Source: Chromera velia | Lineage: Eukaryota; Sar; Chromeraceae | NCBI GenBank assembly: GCA_018398765.1 | Contig: JAHBMJ010001427.1 | Span: 34,219-81,718 of the forward strand | Direction of reading: 5' to 3' | Length of the DNA stretch: 47,500 bases | In this document: in pieces, positions 10,194-24,000 of the stretch | Numbering within the stretch: position 1 is the stretch's first letter | How the letters are laid out: every line of letters begins with the position of its first letter | Program-made: the position numbers and the translations under genes | Notes under the pieces: model-generated | What the model saw: the letters and a program-made list of their open reading frames with translations, nothing else | Told to the model about the DNA's origin: nothing | Database searches by the model: none

Positions 10194-11307
10194 TTATTTG
10201 TTGAAGGACAACGGGGGCATCTGGAAAGCTTGTGGGTTTCCTTCCTTCTCCTCCGGCAGCCGCCACCCGTTGTCCTTCATGTACCGAGGCCAGTTGATGG
10301 CGTCGATGACGTGAAAGACTCCCCCGGTGTCGCACTCGAGAGAGTCGACTACGGGCATGTCGCTGATGAAACTCTCTCCTGTGCTCTTCTTCACTCTCCA
10401 CATCAGGGGCTGTCTCTCATCGTAAGGCAAGAGCTCTACTTGCTCTTCATCCTGAAGGGCCGCACAAGAAGAAAGAAAAGGAAGACAGAAAGCAGAAAGA
10501 ACGATATGAAAGTGGATGCGCATCACCCCCACGAAAGTGCGGTTCGTTTTTCTCTCGTGCGACTCTTGCCTGTCCTCCAATCTCAATCTTCTCCCTCAAT
10601 CTGTTCGACCACGTGAAACAATATGCATGCATGCATGCATGCATGCGACACCGCCCCACTGCCCGACTGCATGGTGCACTGACCTCATCCATCTCTTCAA
10701 TTTCTTCCTGAGTCGGCGTATCGATTCTCCCGACATACTCAGTCATCAACAGATCCCCACTCGCCATGTCCTCCAACTTGTATGTCCCCTCGATGATGTG
10801 GTTGGAGAAAAGGTCGTTGACCTCTGTCACCCACAACTTTGAAGTCAGGGCTTTCCGCCGAAGGGGGGAGAGACGGTCAAAGACTTCGTTCGTCGGAGCG
10901 AGAAGCGTGTAGTCGGCCCCTTCGTCCGTGATCAAACCCACAAGACCCGTTTGCTCCAAGAAACCCATAAATGTGCTCAACCTCTGCATCCACATGCAGC
11001 GACACACCAACACACGCACATGGAGCAAGAGAAAGCGTACAAGGATCCGGTGGCTCAGGAGAGAGAAAGGGGACAGGAGACACGTCCGACAGTAGGGAGA
11101 CGCAGACAGCCACCAGAGTCAATTTCTATCCCAGTGACTCACCGGATCTCTCAGCCCGACGTCTGCCAACGTTTCTGCCAATACTGTTCGCGGCTTCTCT
11201 TTCTGCGACCGCCTTTGCAGCCCACCAAAGGTCGATGACCGTCCTCCCGGGTGCACAAAGGCGGAGACGACATGTACAAGAAGGCACAAACTTATGACCA
11301 GCATCAT
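10194..11307 (-). CDS. FAS1 (fasciclin) domain protein, plastid-type leader
   Basis: Minus-strand exons 11307-11143, 10983-10684 and 10451-10194 join in phase 0 (723 nt, 240 aa plus stop). Donors are GTGAGT and GTCAGT; acceptors are TGCAG and TTCAG. Residues 1-16 (MMLVISLCLLVHVVSA) are a clear signal peptide, followed by FVHPGG and a Ser/Arg/Lys-rich stretch. A Phe directly after the predicted cleavage site, then a basic transit-like segment, is the known bipartite signal of red-lineage complex plastids. One FAS1 domain covers about residues 55-215: the H1-like box is YTLLAPTNEVF and the H2-like box is GGVFHVIDAI. Known FAS1 domains act in adhesion or protein contact, and some occur in plastids. 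There is no GPI tail or membrane helix. Of the two adjacent ATGs, the upstream one was chosen. The gene is divergent from the giant surface-protein gene. Plastid placement is inference; secretion is the alternative. Confidence 0.85.
10624..10646. repeat. TGCATGCA run inside FAS1 intron 2
   Basis: A (TGCA)n run of about 23 bases inside intron 2 (10452-10683) of the minus-strand FAS1 gene. The word is the same as at 7757-7772 and in the divergent promoter. It may be a simple repeat or a regulatory site. Confidence 0.7.
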
Positions 11308-12067
11308 TAAGCAGTTTTCTTTGGAGATTCTGACACACAGGTAAACCGTCCCTCGGCACCACTCGGTCGAAGGGGGGGGGGAAACCTGAACACGGCCGCG
11401 TCTGGCAGGCCAGGGCAAAGCAAACAACACTCCAGCCGGCACGGCGGAGAGACTGAAAAAAAGAAACTCGAACAGATGAAGCCGATAGAGGCCGTTCCGT
11501 GGCTAGTTGAAAGGAAAAGAAGTCTTGTCTGACTGTGTCGAGTGTCGAGGCTCTCTTGGGAATAATGAGTGAGCAGGGACAAGATTTTTGCACAAGTGAG
11601 CACCCATGACCCGTGTCAACTCTCTACACTCGCGGCTTCGTTCCGGCGGCGTCGTCGGAGGCGGCGTCTCTGGATTCAATTGACACGGCATGCATGCAGT
11701 CTTTCCGGGGGCACTCGCACCATCTCGAGTTTTTCTTTCCGGGGCCGCGTTGCATGCAGCAACTGTTGTTCGCATGCAGGTGTTGCAATACGTACGCATA
11801 AATACGGTAATTAAAATTACAAATTCCAGTACTATAAGAGCGATATGTATCTGTGCTTGCAGCTATTTTCCTGCATATAGATGCAGGCCCACACCAATTT
11901 GATATTGATTCACTGTTACCCTCACGAATTCGTCTGCCTACCGAGCGAAGTGATCAACTCCCTGGCTCTTCCTGTTTTTCGTTTCTCTGTTTGTTTGCCT
12001 GTCTGTGCGATGACTGGAAGTTTCTGACCAGAACACTTGATCCCATCTTGATCAAGTCAATTTCAAG
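11308..12067. promoter_or_regulatory. Shared divergent promoter region
   Basis: These 760 bases separate the start codons of the FAS1 gene (-) and the giant surface gene (+), so both promoters must lie here. It contains TGCATGC at 11691-11697 and 11751-11757, CGCATGC at 11771-11777, and CTTTCCGGGG boxes at 11701 and 11735. The FAS1-proximal part is GC-balanced; the part before the giant gene is more AT-rich. TGCATGC words are known ApiAP2 targets in Plasmodium and promoter elements in Toxoplasma; use here is inference. Confidence 0.5.
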
Positions 12068-15000
12068 ATGAGACTCCGACTCTCCCACACATTGTTGTTG
12101 TTCTTTGTCTGGGGGACGCTCACTTGTGGCGTCTGGGGCAAAAAAGCGAAAACCCCCAGAGAAGTAACTGAGGAAGCAGAAGAACCAAGCATAGAAACAA
12201 CAGAATCCCGAGAAGCCGAAACCGATTTTTCTCTTGATTTGAAGTATCCGAACGAAGTAGACGAACCAGCATCTGCTGAATCTCGACGGCTTGCCTTGAC
12301 AGGAACAAGGCAAGTGAATTTCGTATCATTCAACACTGGAGGTTCATATGAGGCTGGAACAGCCCTCTCTGCTGCACCGCAAGTAGAGCTCGTCGATGAA
12401 ACTTCGACGCGAATTACATCTTTTGCCTCCGACTTCTACGTGTCCATCAATCGCATTTCTGGATCCGGAGATGTCGACGGCACTCAAGTTTACACAGCGT
12501 CGAGTGGAGTTGCGACTCTGTCGAACATCATCATCACTCAATCAGGACAGTACCAATTGGTAGTCATGTGCGATGGGTGCAACGCCGCAACATCGGGCAC
12601 TTTCACGGTGGCCATCGGCCGACCGGTTTCTCTCTCCTTCAGCACGCAACCCGCGGGTGCAACAGCAGGCAGCAACCTGGGGACGCAGCCCGTCGTGCAA
12701 GTGCTCAATTACGGAGGACAGGTGGTCACAACTGCAACTGCAGACACAGTGATCTCACTCACAACCAATCTAGGATACTGCAATGCCGTCCTTGGTGGAA
12801 CGACAACAGTGGCGGCATCGTCGGGTGTCGTGACCTACGCAGGGTTGAGTATCGACAAACCCGGAACCGGGTATTCGCTCACGGCTTCCTACAACAGTGG
12901 GGCGTTGACTGTGAGCTCCGACCTTTTCGATATCACCGCAGGGACTCCGGACGCTTACACTTACGCAGTACAACCTCCTTCTTCCCTTCGCGTTGGGGAA
13001 AAGTTCAACATGGCGGTGCAGTTGACATCGGGGGGAGTGGAAGCAGTGGGCGCGACCACCTCAGTGACCCTATCAGGCACGAGTTTGAGCGGCACGCTGA
13101 CAAGGACAGCCAACTCGATGACAGGAATCGCCACATTCTTTGACCTGCAAATTACAGCAGCAGGCACAGTCAGCAACATTCAGGTGAGCACGAACTTCGT
13201 CTCTTTCTTGTTTTTCCTGGTGTTTGTGGCTGTCAGCCTGTCTATCTGTCTTCCTATTTACCCGTCTTTCTCGTTTCTTGCCCTCCTGCCTGTAGAGATC
13301 GTCCGAGAGAGCGATTACGCAAGACCGACTCCTTATTCTTTCAAGAAAGGTTCTTTGACTCGGTCTCTGTGAATCTGTCCCTTTCCCTCTCCCTTTACAG
13401 GCCGCCTGTTCTGGATGCTCGACTTCGAATGCGAATTCGGTGACAGTCACAGCAGCATCTGCACGTCTCGTCGCAACCTCTGCCCCCTTTCTGAACGAAG
13501 GCTCGTCCGGTGACATCTACCTCCACCTGTCCTCACAGCCATCAGCAACCGTGAGCGTTGCAGCAGCTCTCACTACGGGCACACTTTTTGGCATTTCGGG
13601 GTCCCCCGTCGTATTCAATACAGCCAACTGGGCCGTTCCCCAAACAATCACAGTCTCTGCAACCGATGATAACGTGTACCAGTCCGCTTCCTACACCGAT
13701 ACCATCACGCTGACAGCCACCTCGACAGACGCTGCATTCAACGACGGGTCCATCACCTACTTTCCGGGACAGACACTCACAGTCTCGGCAGTCGACAATG
13801 ACGTTCGCGTCGCACAAATCAGCAGTGGGGGTGCCCTTGCAGAGGGCGGCTCCACCACGTTTACAGTAGTCCTCATGTCCCAACCTCCATCTGACACCAC
13901 CGTCACGTGTACATGTGTATCACCCCTCTCTGTAGACTCCGGCACCAGTACAACAAAGACCTTCACCACCGCAAACTGGAACACACCCCAGAGCGTCACA
14001 GTAGCAGCTGCCAACGATGGGGTGGCAGCGTCCGGGGGGGTCTCCTCCTACACAGTTGACTGCAGCACGACGACCAACAGTTACACCTCTCAGCCGTCAG
14101 TAGTGACCTTCAAAGTCTTCGACTCTCTGCAAGCGGGTCTCTACTGGGACAGGGCCAACAGCGTTGTCCTTGATGGGTCCGCTGTCACAGTGAATGTCCA
14201 GCTGGCCTCCAATCCCTCCGCAGACGTCACGGTCACTCTCACTTGCGCGACCGGACTCGCTGTGACTCCATCAGCAGCAGCTACCATTTCATCCTCCACC
14301 CCCTCCCACACATACACCATCACAGCGAGCACTTCAAATACTGATGCTGAAGACCTTCTCCAGTGCACAGTCGCGCTCTCGTCCACCGACAGCGCTTACA
14401 CGACGGCGAATGTTGGTTCGATGATTCCGGGATCCGGGGGTCCTCTGTCGATTCTCGTATACCGACTGCAGTGCTCGGATGGGAGCTACAGCCAGTCGTG
14501 CACTGGGTGTCCTGATGGTGCAGACTGCTCAAGCGGGGTGCCCGTTCCTTGTGCTGCAGGCAACTACGGGTTAGTTCCTTGATTCTGTGTCTGTTGATTT
14601 GTCTTCAATACTTGAGTTGGCTGATTTGTACTGCTCTTTTCTTTTCATTGACTTGTTGAGTACAGAGATCTTCTTCTGTTCAAATTATCTTCTTCGTATT
14701 TCTCTTTCTCGAATTCCTCTATTCACTCCTTTCTGTTTTCCTTTGTCATCCCCTGTCCCTACACACCCCTGTCGCACTTAATGCCCGGCATTCTCTCTCA
14801 AAATACAAATTTGTCATCGGCTCTCTGTCTGCTGCAGGACTAGCGGCTCGTGTACCGCTTGTGCCGCCGGGACGGAGTGCCCGGACCCTAGAGTGGCTGC
14901 CACTGCCTGTGGCACGGGGTATTACTCCCTTGGAGGACAGGCGTGGTGCACCCCCTGCCCTCCAGGGACTGCATGTACTGCCAACAACGTCGCCCCCACA

Positions 15001-18000
15001 GCGTGCACTTCAGGAACGTATTCCATCGGACTGCAAACGTCCTGCACCAACTGTCCCGCAGGCTCCTTCTGTCCTTCAGTCTCCCATGCACCCATCACCT
15101 GCCCGACAGGACAGTACTCCGCTGCTTCTGCTACAAGCTGCACAGACGCAGCAGCGGGATCGTATACATCTGATCACATCAACGTCGTTGCCTGTGGAGC
15201 CACTCAGTTCTCCCTAGCAGGGGCTGGGGCCTGCAGCAACTGCCCTGACGGGGCCTCGTGTGACTCCACGAGAACCATTCCGGTGGTCACCTGTCCCTTG
15301 GGTACAACAACGGACTCGAGGACAGACGGCACGTGTACTGCATGTGCAGCAGGATTCAGGTGCCCCTCTCCGGAACTGGCACCAATCGTAAGTCAACCAA
15401 CATCTGTTTTCCCTTTCCTTTTTCTCTTCCTTGATCTTCTCTTTCTTTCGCTCCCCTGCTCCTCTCTGGTGTCATCCTCGCTGCTTTCTTCGCCGTAGCT
15501 TCTTTATTTTGATCTCCAAACCGAATGAAAACGGAGGCACACGTCTGGAATCGCACCCTCACTTTGACCGCCGCAGCCCCACTTCGTTTCTTCTGTACCT
15601 GTCTTATTTCTTCTCTCTCTCCCTACCTCTGCAGGCTTGCACGGCTGGGTACTACTCCCTCGGGGGTCTCCCGGAGTGTCTGCCCTGCCCCGCAGGATAC
15701 CAATGCACCAACGCAGCCATTGCTCCGGTCGCGTGCGCAGCAGGCACATGGAACCCAGAGGCTGCCTCAGGGGCATGCCAGAACTGCCTTGCCGGGTATT
15801 TGTGCCCGGCCATGTCAAAGACCCAGAGTCCCAACTCGGCGAAGTGCCCGAAAGGGTACTACTGCACTGCGGGGACAGGAACGGGAACACAATGCCCCGC
15901 AGGCACATACGGAGTCCGAGAGGGAGCCACAGCGTTGACCGACTGTGCCACGTGTCTACCAGGATACTTCTGTCCTCCGGGTACAGGCAACTTCGATCAG
16001 TACGCATGCCCTGCAGGTTACGCATGTCCGGCAGGAACACAAGGAACCATCGTGGGCACAGTCCCGACAGTCGATGCCGGGGCCCAGTGTCCGGCTGGAA
16101 CGTATAACCCCGACATTGGGGGAATGTCTGTATCTGACTGCAAATGGTGCGAACCTGGACGATACTGCAGCGCGGCTTCGGTGTTTCCAGACGGTCTGTG
16201 CCCAACCGGATACTACTGTGGTTGGAAAACGGTGAATCCAGGCACAACAAACCCGTGTCCTGCAGGAACCTACGGGCCTATTCAGGGACTAGAGCACGCA
16301 GAGGACTGCACAGACTGCCCAGCAGGCCACTACTGTCCTCAAGCCACCACGACTCCCATTCCCTGTCAACCGGGCACTTACAATCCCTACACAGCCACGG
16401 GATTTGTGGAGAACTGCATGCAGTGCCCTCCCACCTACAGCTGTCCCATGTTCGGTGCAACCGCTTACACCACTTACCGATGCTCTGCCGGCCACTACTG
16501 CCCACGCGGAACAGCTTCCCCTGATGCCCACCCCTGTCCTGCAGGCACATACACTGACTCCACGACCCTGGGAAGTCAAACCGAGTGCACAATCTGCCCA
16601 GAGCAGAAAGCGTGTGACATTGGGACCAGAGGACTTTCTGACACCAAAAGACCCCCCTCCGACTGTTCAACAGGCCACTATTGTCCTCTGGGCACAAAGA
16701 CACCCACCCAGTATCCCTGCTCTCCCGGGACTTACTCCAACAACACGAACAACAAAGCGCAGAGTGACTGCACAACCTGTCCAGCTGGAAGTTACTGCAT
16801 CGGGGGCCAGGCAGCAATCTCGGGGGCATGTACCGCTGGGTACTACTGCCCTCTCGGCTCGCATCGGGCTGAAATGTATCAGTGCCCCGCAGGAACCTAC
16901 TCCGCAGCCACAACAAATACAGAGGCAGCTGACTGCACCAACTGCCCTGCGGGAAGTTACTGCAAAGCGGGATCCACCGCAGCCACTGGATGTCCTGCTG
17001 GGTCCTACTCCAGCGTGACCAACACAGAGTCTCGGGGACCTGGTGCCGCCTTCCCTTCCTGCATCCGTTGTCCTGCAGGAAAATCATGTCCCAACGTTGG
17101 AGAGACGGACCTCACATACACAAGCTGCACTGCTGGGAACTACTCTCCCGAGGGTGCCACAGGCTGCACGACGTGTCAGGCAGGATACTACTGTCAGACA
17201 GCAGACACCTCGCAGTCAACCATGCTCTCGCAGCCTTGCGACGCAGGATACGTTTGCGGGACAGGACAAAGTGAGTCGACCGGACTCTCTTTCCGCTTTA
17301 CGCAGGACAAAATGGAGAGTCCTCTTTTGACGTACTGTCGCTGAACAAAATCCGTTTTGTCTCTGGGTGTGAAACATTTTCCATTCGCGGCAAATCACTG
17401 TTGTCTTCTTATGTCGACCAGTGAGCGGACTCGTATGTGTTTCCCTTTTTGCTTTATTTCACTCCTTTTTCCCTTCCGTCTGTCTATCTATCCGTGCAGC
17501 GACGAAGAACCTGGCGGGCAACATCTGCGCTGCCGGGACTTACTGTCCGCAGGGCACCACAGCTGCCATCAACTGTCCGGCAGGGACGTACAGTACCAGC
17601 ACAGGGCTGGGCGCAGAGACAGACTGTACTCAGACACCTGCAGGCAGATACTCGAATGCAGGAGAATCCACAAGCCTGGGCACGGGCGACTGTGCAACCG
17701 TGAGTTGGTCTGGTCTCTTGTGGGCTGGTTGAAATTTGGGGGGAATGACTCGTCAAAGCATGCTTGTCCCTTCTTCCCGTCAGGATCGAGTCTATTTTTC
17801 GCTCTGCTCACTTTTCGCTCTTTCTGGGGTGATCTGATCTGCAGTTTGTTCATCATGCGATTAACGTTGGAACGATGGATTGACACCATGCATCTGCTTC
17901 GATCCTGTCTTTTTGCAGGGATACTACTGTCCCGCAGGGTCCATCAGCGCCACCCAGGAGCCCTGTCCTGCGGGGACGTATCGGAACATTACGGGTGCAA

Positions 18001-21000
18001 CAACGGCCACAGACTGCGGGAACTGCCCCCCCGGGTACTACTGCCCGACTGCAACAACGAACCCAATCATTTGCCCACAGGGGTCGTACTGCGTGGAGGG
18101 AGTGGAGACCCCCGAGTTCTGCCCCATCGGGACATTCGGGTCAGTCGGTTTTTGAATATTCAACGGAGATTGGTTTTGTCGGAATGATATGAATATGAAG
18201 CGGAGTGCAGGGGTGGGGACTTCAGGTTGGTCCTGTCGACAAAAGGATTGGCTCATTCATTCATGTATCGATTGAGAGGTCGTCTTGGAGAAAAGCGACA
18301 TGGTCGCAGAGGGAGAGAGAGAGGGAGAGAGAGAGAGAAAGAGGAAGAGAATCTTGTGCAAAGCGAGTCAATGAAGATTTGAGACAGACTTCGGAAAGTT
18401 ACCTTTTCTCTATCTTGTCCTCTGTGTATCCCTCGCTCCGTTAATTGGTGCAGAAACTCCACGGGGTACCAACGGACCCAAGACTGTCAGGATTGCGACC
18501 CCGGAAAGTACTGCGACCAGCCCGGTCTCACGTCCCCGTCCGGCCTCTGTGCGGCTGGTTTCATCTGCATCGGGCGTGCGTCAAGCAAGGCTCCCCGGGA
18601 TGGCATCACAGGGAATATCTGCACGGCAGGGGGGTACTGTCCGGAAGGGTCCTTTGCAGTGACAGATTGCAGCGCAGGAAAATACAATCCCTTTGAGGGA
18701 GGAGACACGGCGGATGACTGTGTGGACTGCCCCCCAGGGTACTACTGTCAGAGTGCGAACGGCGTCTCTCCAACAGGGGCTTGTGACGCCGGGTACTACT
18801 GCACAGGAGGCAGCTCCACCCCCCAGCAGAACACTGCACAGCCAGGCTTCTATGCGCCATCCGGCTCTCCTGCGCAGATTCCGTGCCAGCCAGGCACTTA
18901 CAGTACCAGCACAGCAGCAGCCTCGTGCTCAACGTGTGACGCAGGCAATTACTGTCCGTACGTGAACATGACCTCCACAATTGCCTGCCCAGAGGGGTTC
19001 TACTGCCCTGCAGGGTCTGTCACCTACTCACCTTGTCCTCCTGGTACATACGGGAACCAGACGCAACTGCAAGCATCTGGGGACTGCAAAAAGTGCGATG
19101 CTGGTGAGTTGATCCGTCTTTTTTGCGAGCTTTCGTTTTGGGGGGGTGAAAGAAAGAAGTCGCGTTTGATCCGTCCATTGAGGAGAACAAACACATGCCA
19201 ACCTGATGAGCGTGTTTTCATTTGAAAGCTGAACAGAAGTCCATTCGCACTTGTTGTACTACTTTTGCTGCGTTTCGAAAGCGGCAATCAAACCTTCACT
19301 CTTCCTCTCTTTTGAACACCTCTTGCCCCCATCTCCGCAGGCACGTACTGTCTCAATTACGGAATGACCACATCCGACAGTAGACCGAGCTGTCTGGCAG
19401 GATACTACTGCACAGAAGGCGCCTACAGCCCCGCCCCTCAGAGCGTCGTGTCTGGAGTTATGGGCCCCTGCACGGCTGGATACTACTGTGTGGCAGGGTC
19501 CACGACCCCGACTGCGTGTCCTGCCGGAACATTCAACCCAGCCACCCAGGCGCCTGACGCCAACTCCTGTGTCACCTGCACACCAGGATCTTATTGTGAG
19601 ACCACTGGCCTTTCTGCACCCACAGCGACATGCCCTGCAGGGAGCTACTGCCCCGCTGGGTCCACAAACGGAAGCGTCACGGCAGACATCGGCTACTACG
19701 CCCCGGCCGGGTCTGCTCAGCAGCTTCAGTGCGCGGCAGGAACTTACACAGACGCCACAGGGCGCTCTGCGTGCACGACCTGTCCTGCAGGAAAGTACTG
19801 TCCCCTCGGAACATCCGACACAGCCAGCCTGAACTGCCCTACAGGGTACTACTGCCCTGCGGGTACGCGCTTCAGCACAGAGTTCCCCTGCCCCCCAGGG
19901 ACATACAACCCCAGTACGCAGCAACAAAGCTTTGACGCATGTGTTCAGTGCTCAGCGGGAAGCTACTGCATGAATTGGGGACTCTCAGCTGTAGAGGGAA
20001 GCTGCGACGCAGGCCACTACTGCACATCCGGGTCGAGGTACCCGAATCCTGTGACATATGACTACTACTACATGCCGACAGTCACAGGCGGGAAAGACAC
20101 GGTGTGCAGCCCCGACACCAGCTACGCCTCACTGGACCTGGCCAAGACGGGGTGCACTGCAGATTCGACCTGCGTGGGTGTGATTGGACTCTCCACAACT
20201 GACTTTCGGGGCCGCTGTGGAGGCACGTTCAGTGACACCTCCTCGTATGCTTCCTACACGTGGACACCTAGAGTCCAGGCAGGGGGGGGCAGATGCGGGT
20301 TGGGCACTTACTGTCCTGCAGGCAGCACGGCTGCGGTGTCGTGTCCTCAGGGACAGTATTGTGGGGCTGAGGGCCTCGCGAGTCCGTCGGGGAATTGTCG
20401 AGCTGGGTCAGTCAGTCAGTCTGTTATTGAGTGAGTAAGTCTGTGAGGAAGTCAGTTGGTCCATTCGAAGATATGTCAGCGACTTATTCACTTAATTGAT
20501 GAGTCAGTCGTTCGCTCGGTCACGGCGTCCAGCTCGCGTGTCAGAAAGTCAGAATTTTTGTCTCGTCTCATTCTGGTCAGTCAATTGCCTGTTGCCCTTC
20601 CGGTCTTGGTGAAATATTGTGTATTGAGGGGTTCAGGCAGGTTCATGTGCGATTGGTGAAAGGTGACACTCGCGAATATGCCACAAATCTTTCCTTTTTA
20701 ACTGTCCTTCTCGTTATTGCAGATACGTTTGCTCTGGGGGCAACTCAGTTGACGCCCCGTCCTCTGGGGTCTGTCCGGTCGGAAGTTACTGCAATGGAAC
20801 AACCACAGCGACAGCATGCCCTGCCGGTACATACCTGCCCTCAACGTCAGTCAATCCACAGATAGATGTGTTTCGTGGCAATGCATCTTTTTTTGAAACG
20901 CCTTTTCTGCTTCTTTCCTTTCAGCTGTCTACAGTATTCCGAACATTTGTTTTTTCCTTTCTCCAACCGTCCGTTCACTAAACCCCTCGTGTGCTTTTGC

Positions 21001-24000
21001 TCCCATGCAGTGGGAACGACGCGCTGGCTGACTGCGTTCCTTGCACTGCCGGGTACCTCTGTCAGACGACCGGCCTCTCTGCCCCTTCTGCCAACTGCAC
21101 GGCAGGAGACTACTGTCCCGAGGGAACAAGCACTGCGGGCACCCAGTGTCCCACAGGACACTACTGCCCCTCTGGAAGTCCCGAGCCAATCCCTTGTGCT
21201 GCAGGGACGTACCAAAACAGTCAGGGCCAAACGTCCTGTCTGACTTGTACGGCAGGGTCGTATTGCGAGACGGGTGCGGTGGCTCTCACAGCCTGTCCTG
21301 CAGGCTACTATTGCCCCGCATCTACCGAATTTGGACAGCAATACCCGTGTGCAGTGGGTACTTTCAGAGCAACGACGGGGGCGACTCAATCCTCAGACTG
21401 CTCAACGTGTACGGCAGGCTCTTACTGTGCCACACGAGGACTGACTGCTGTGTCAGGATCGTGTACTGCCGGCTACTATTGTCCAGCCGGTTCTAGCTCT
21501 GCTGCTCCTTCTTCCACCTTCTGTTCATGGGGAGAGTACTGTCCTGCCGGGTCTTCTGCCATCACCGCTTGTCCCGCAAACCAATGGTGCGGGGGAGAGA
21601 AGCTCGGGTCCACCTCTGGATACTGTAACGCTGGGTACGTGTGCACAAGCAGAGCCTCAACTCCCGCGCCGACCGCAGCCCTCTCTGGGAGTGCCTGCAC
21701 AGAGTCCATGACTGGATACATCTGTCCGGCAGGAAGCTACTGCTCCGCTGGTACGTTGCCAAGAAGGGTCTGGGGGGGAAGGGAAAATGCAGTGACTGGA
21801 ATCTTTGTATCGGAGTGCGAAGTTGTCGCTTGAAAGCAATCAAAAAATCACGCATGACTCCAAATCGGATTGACGTCACAAAGGTCGACCAAGGTTTTTG
21901 TCACAACCTCCTCCCACTTATAGAATGAGGATCGCTTCTTTCGTCCCTGCAAGACCGTCAATTGATATTTTTCTTCTTGTGTGTCTTTTGTCCTCCTCTC
22001 TGCAGCTGCGGCGGTCGATACGGATGTCGGCAATGGGGTTGCCGGACTGAATCTTGACACCCCCACCTCTGCTGTGACCGACAGCAGCGGCAACATCTTT
22101 GTCTCTGCTGCCGCTAGAGTCTGGATGGTTGACGCCACCACGAACACAGCCACGAGCATTGTGGGTACAGGAACACCGGGGACGAGTACGGGCACAGCTG
22201 CGGGGACTTCCTTCCTTCTGAACGACCCTGTTGACTTGGCGATTGACAACCAAACCCTCTGGATCCTCGACAAGGGCGCCAGCAAGGTGATCAGTTACGA
22301 CATCTCCACACAGCAAGCGACGGAGGTTCTCTCAGGGGCAGCGTCGGTTGTCAGTCCCGAGGGAATGTGCATTGATTCAACAGGAACGTACATCTACATC
22401 GCATCCACAGGCGATCATACCCTCGTGCGAATGGCGACTGCAGATGGCTCAGACACCGTGTACGCAGGAACGTCAGGAACGGCAGGAGACAGTGGGACCA
22501 CAGGAAGAGTCGCGGCAACAGCTCGGTTGAACACCCCGATGGACTGTGCCATCAACCCGTCGACTAACGACATTTACATTGCCGACGCGGGCACGTATAA
22601 GATCAAGGTGATTGATGCAGGCACAGACAATCTGATGGATTTTGCGGGGACGGGAGTCCAAGGGGACACAGGGGACGGTGCCGTGGCCACCTCGGCCACC
22701 TTCATGGAGCCGGTCTCAGTCGTCTCAGAGTACATCACATCGGTCAGTCAGCGAGTGGGCAGCAAAACGAAGCACCAGGACCACACACAACGCTTGCGCA
22801 TACTTGTCCGAGCGTGTGGGTCTCCATTGAATTCCAGACACCCGCACAAAACACAGATATTCCCTTTGACTCTCCTGCACATGCTTTTTTGCGTATTTTC
22901 CTTCTTTTCTTCTACTCCGACTCGCTTGTTTTCCTGCAAAATGCTTCCTGATCACCCTTCATCACCCAACTGAATCTCACTATCCCTTTGTCTCCTTCGT
23001 TTTCCTGGCTGGCCGTGTGTGCAGTCCGTTGTGGGTGTGTTCGTTGTGGACCGAGGGGCCCATCGAACCCGCATTCTCCGACCTGCAACCGCCCCCTTCG
23101 CATACGCACTTGCGGGGACAGGAAGCACCGGGTTTTCAGGTGATGGAGGTGTCGTCTCTGGTCAGAGTGCGGAGTTTGCATCTCCTCAAAGATGCACAGG
23201 CACTCTGAAGGTGGACACAACGACGCCCACCGTCCTCTCCTACTTGATCTGCGCAGACACAGGAAACAGCGTTGTCCGGAAGATCGTCCCTTCCACAATC
23301 GACATAGGAGAAAGCACACCTCCTGTTCAGTGCCCTGCAGGAACCTACATGCCTTGGGAGGGTTCTCGCACGGAGCTCGACTGCATCCCCTGTCCGCCCG
23401 GGATGTACTGTGCAAGTGCCGGCCTCACGGCCCCCTCGGGTGCCTGCACGGCCGGGTATTACTGCAGCAGCCGCGCCACGAGTGCCACAGAAACCCAATG
23501 CCCAGCCGGATATTATTGCCCCGTCTCGACAGCAACCCCCTCTAACGTTGCCCTGTCCAAACCGGTCACGGCCGACTCTGTATTCTCGACATACACCGCT
23601 GACAAGGCCGTTGACGGTTCAAGTCTCGAGGATGACAGGTGGATTTCAGGCACCGGTTCTGCAGTGCATTGGCTTGAGGTCGACCTCCAGGCTTGGTACA
23701 TCGTGTCCTCCTTTGAGCTCGAGTCGGGTGCCGCAGCCAGCGGGGGGACTGGGTTCCAGTACCCAGTGGAGGGATTCTACCTTCAGTACTACGACTCTGC
23801 ATGGACAGACTGGGCTCCTAAGACATCCAACAACACAGATAAGACACGCACGGTGACTCTGTCATCATCCAGAGTGGTGGAGAGAGTCCGACTGTACATA
23901 GATGACCCTGGCCCCGCTGCAGGTGGATTCTTTGCGCGTGTGTACGAACTGCGCGTGTATGGATCCAGGGAACCAGGCGCAGTCGCACCGCTCCCCTGTC

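Noticed and set aside
10624-10646. TGCATGCA run as part of a CRISPR or structured array
   Set aside because: It is a simple (TGCA)n repeat without spacers, inside an intron.
16278-17087. 269-codon minus-strand open frame, and similar ones at 19259-19927, 20847-21389 and 27646-28665
   Set aside because: Antisense shadows of GC-rich cysteine-repeat exons on +, with no independent evidence.
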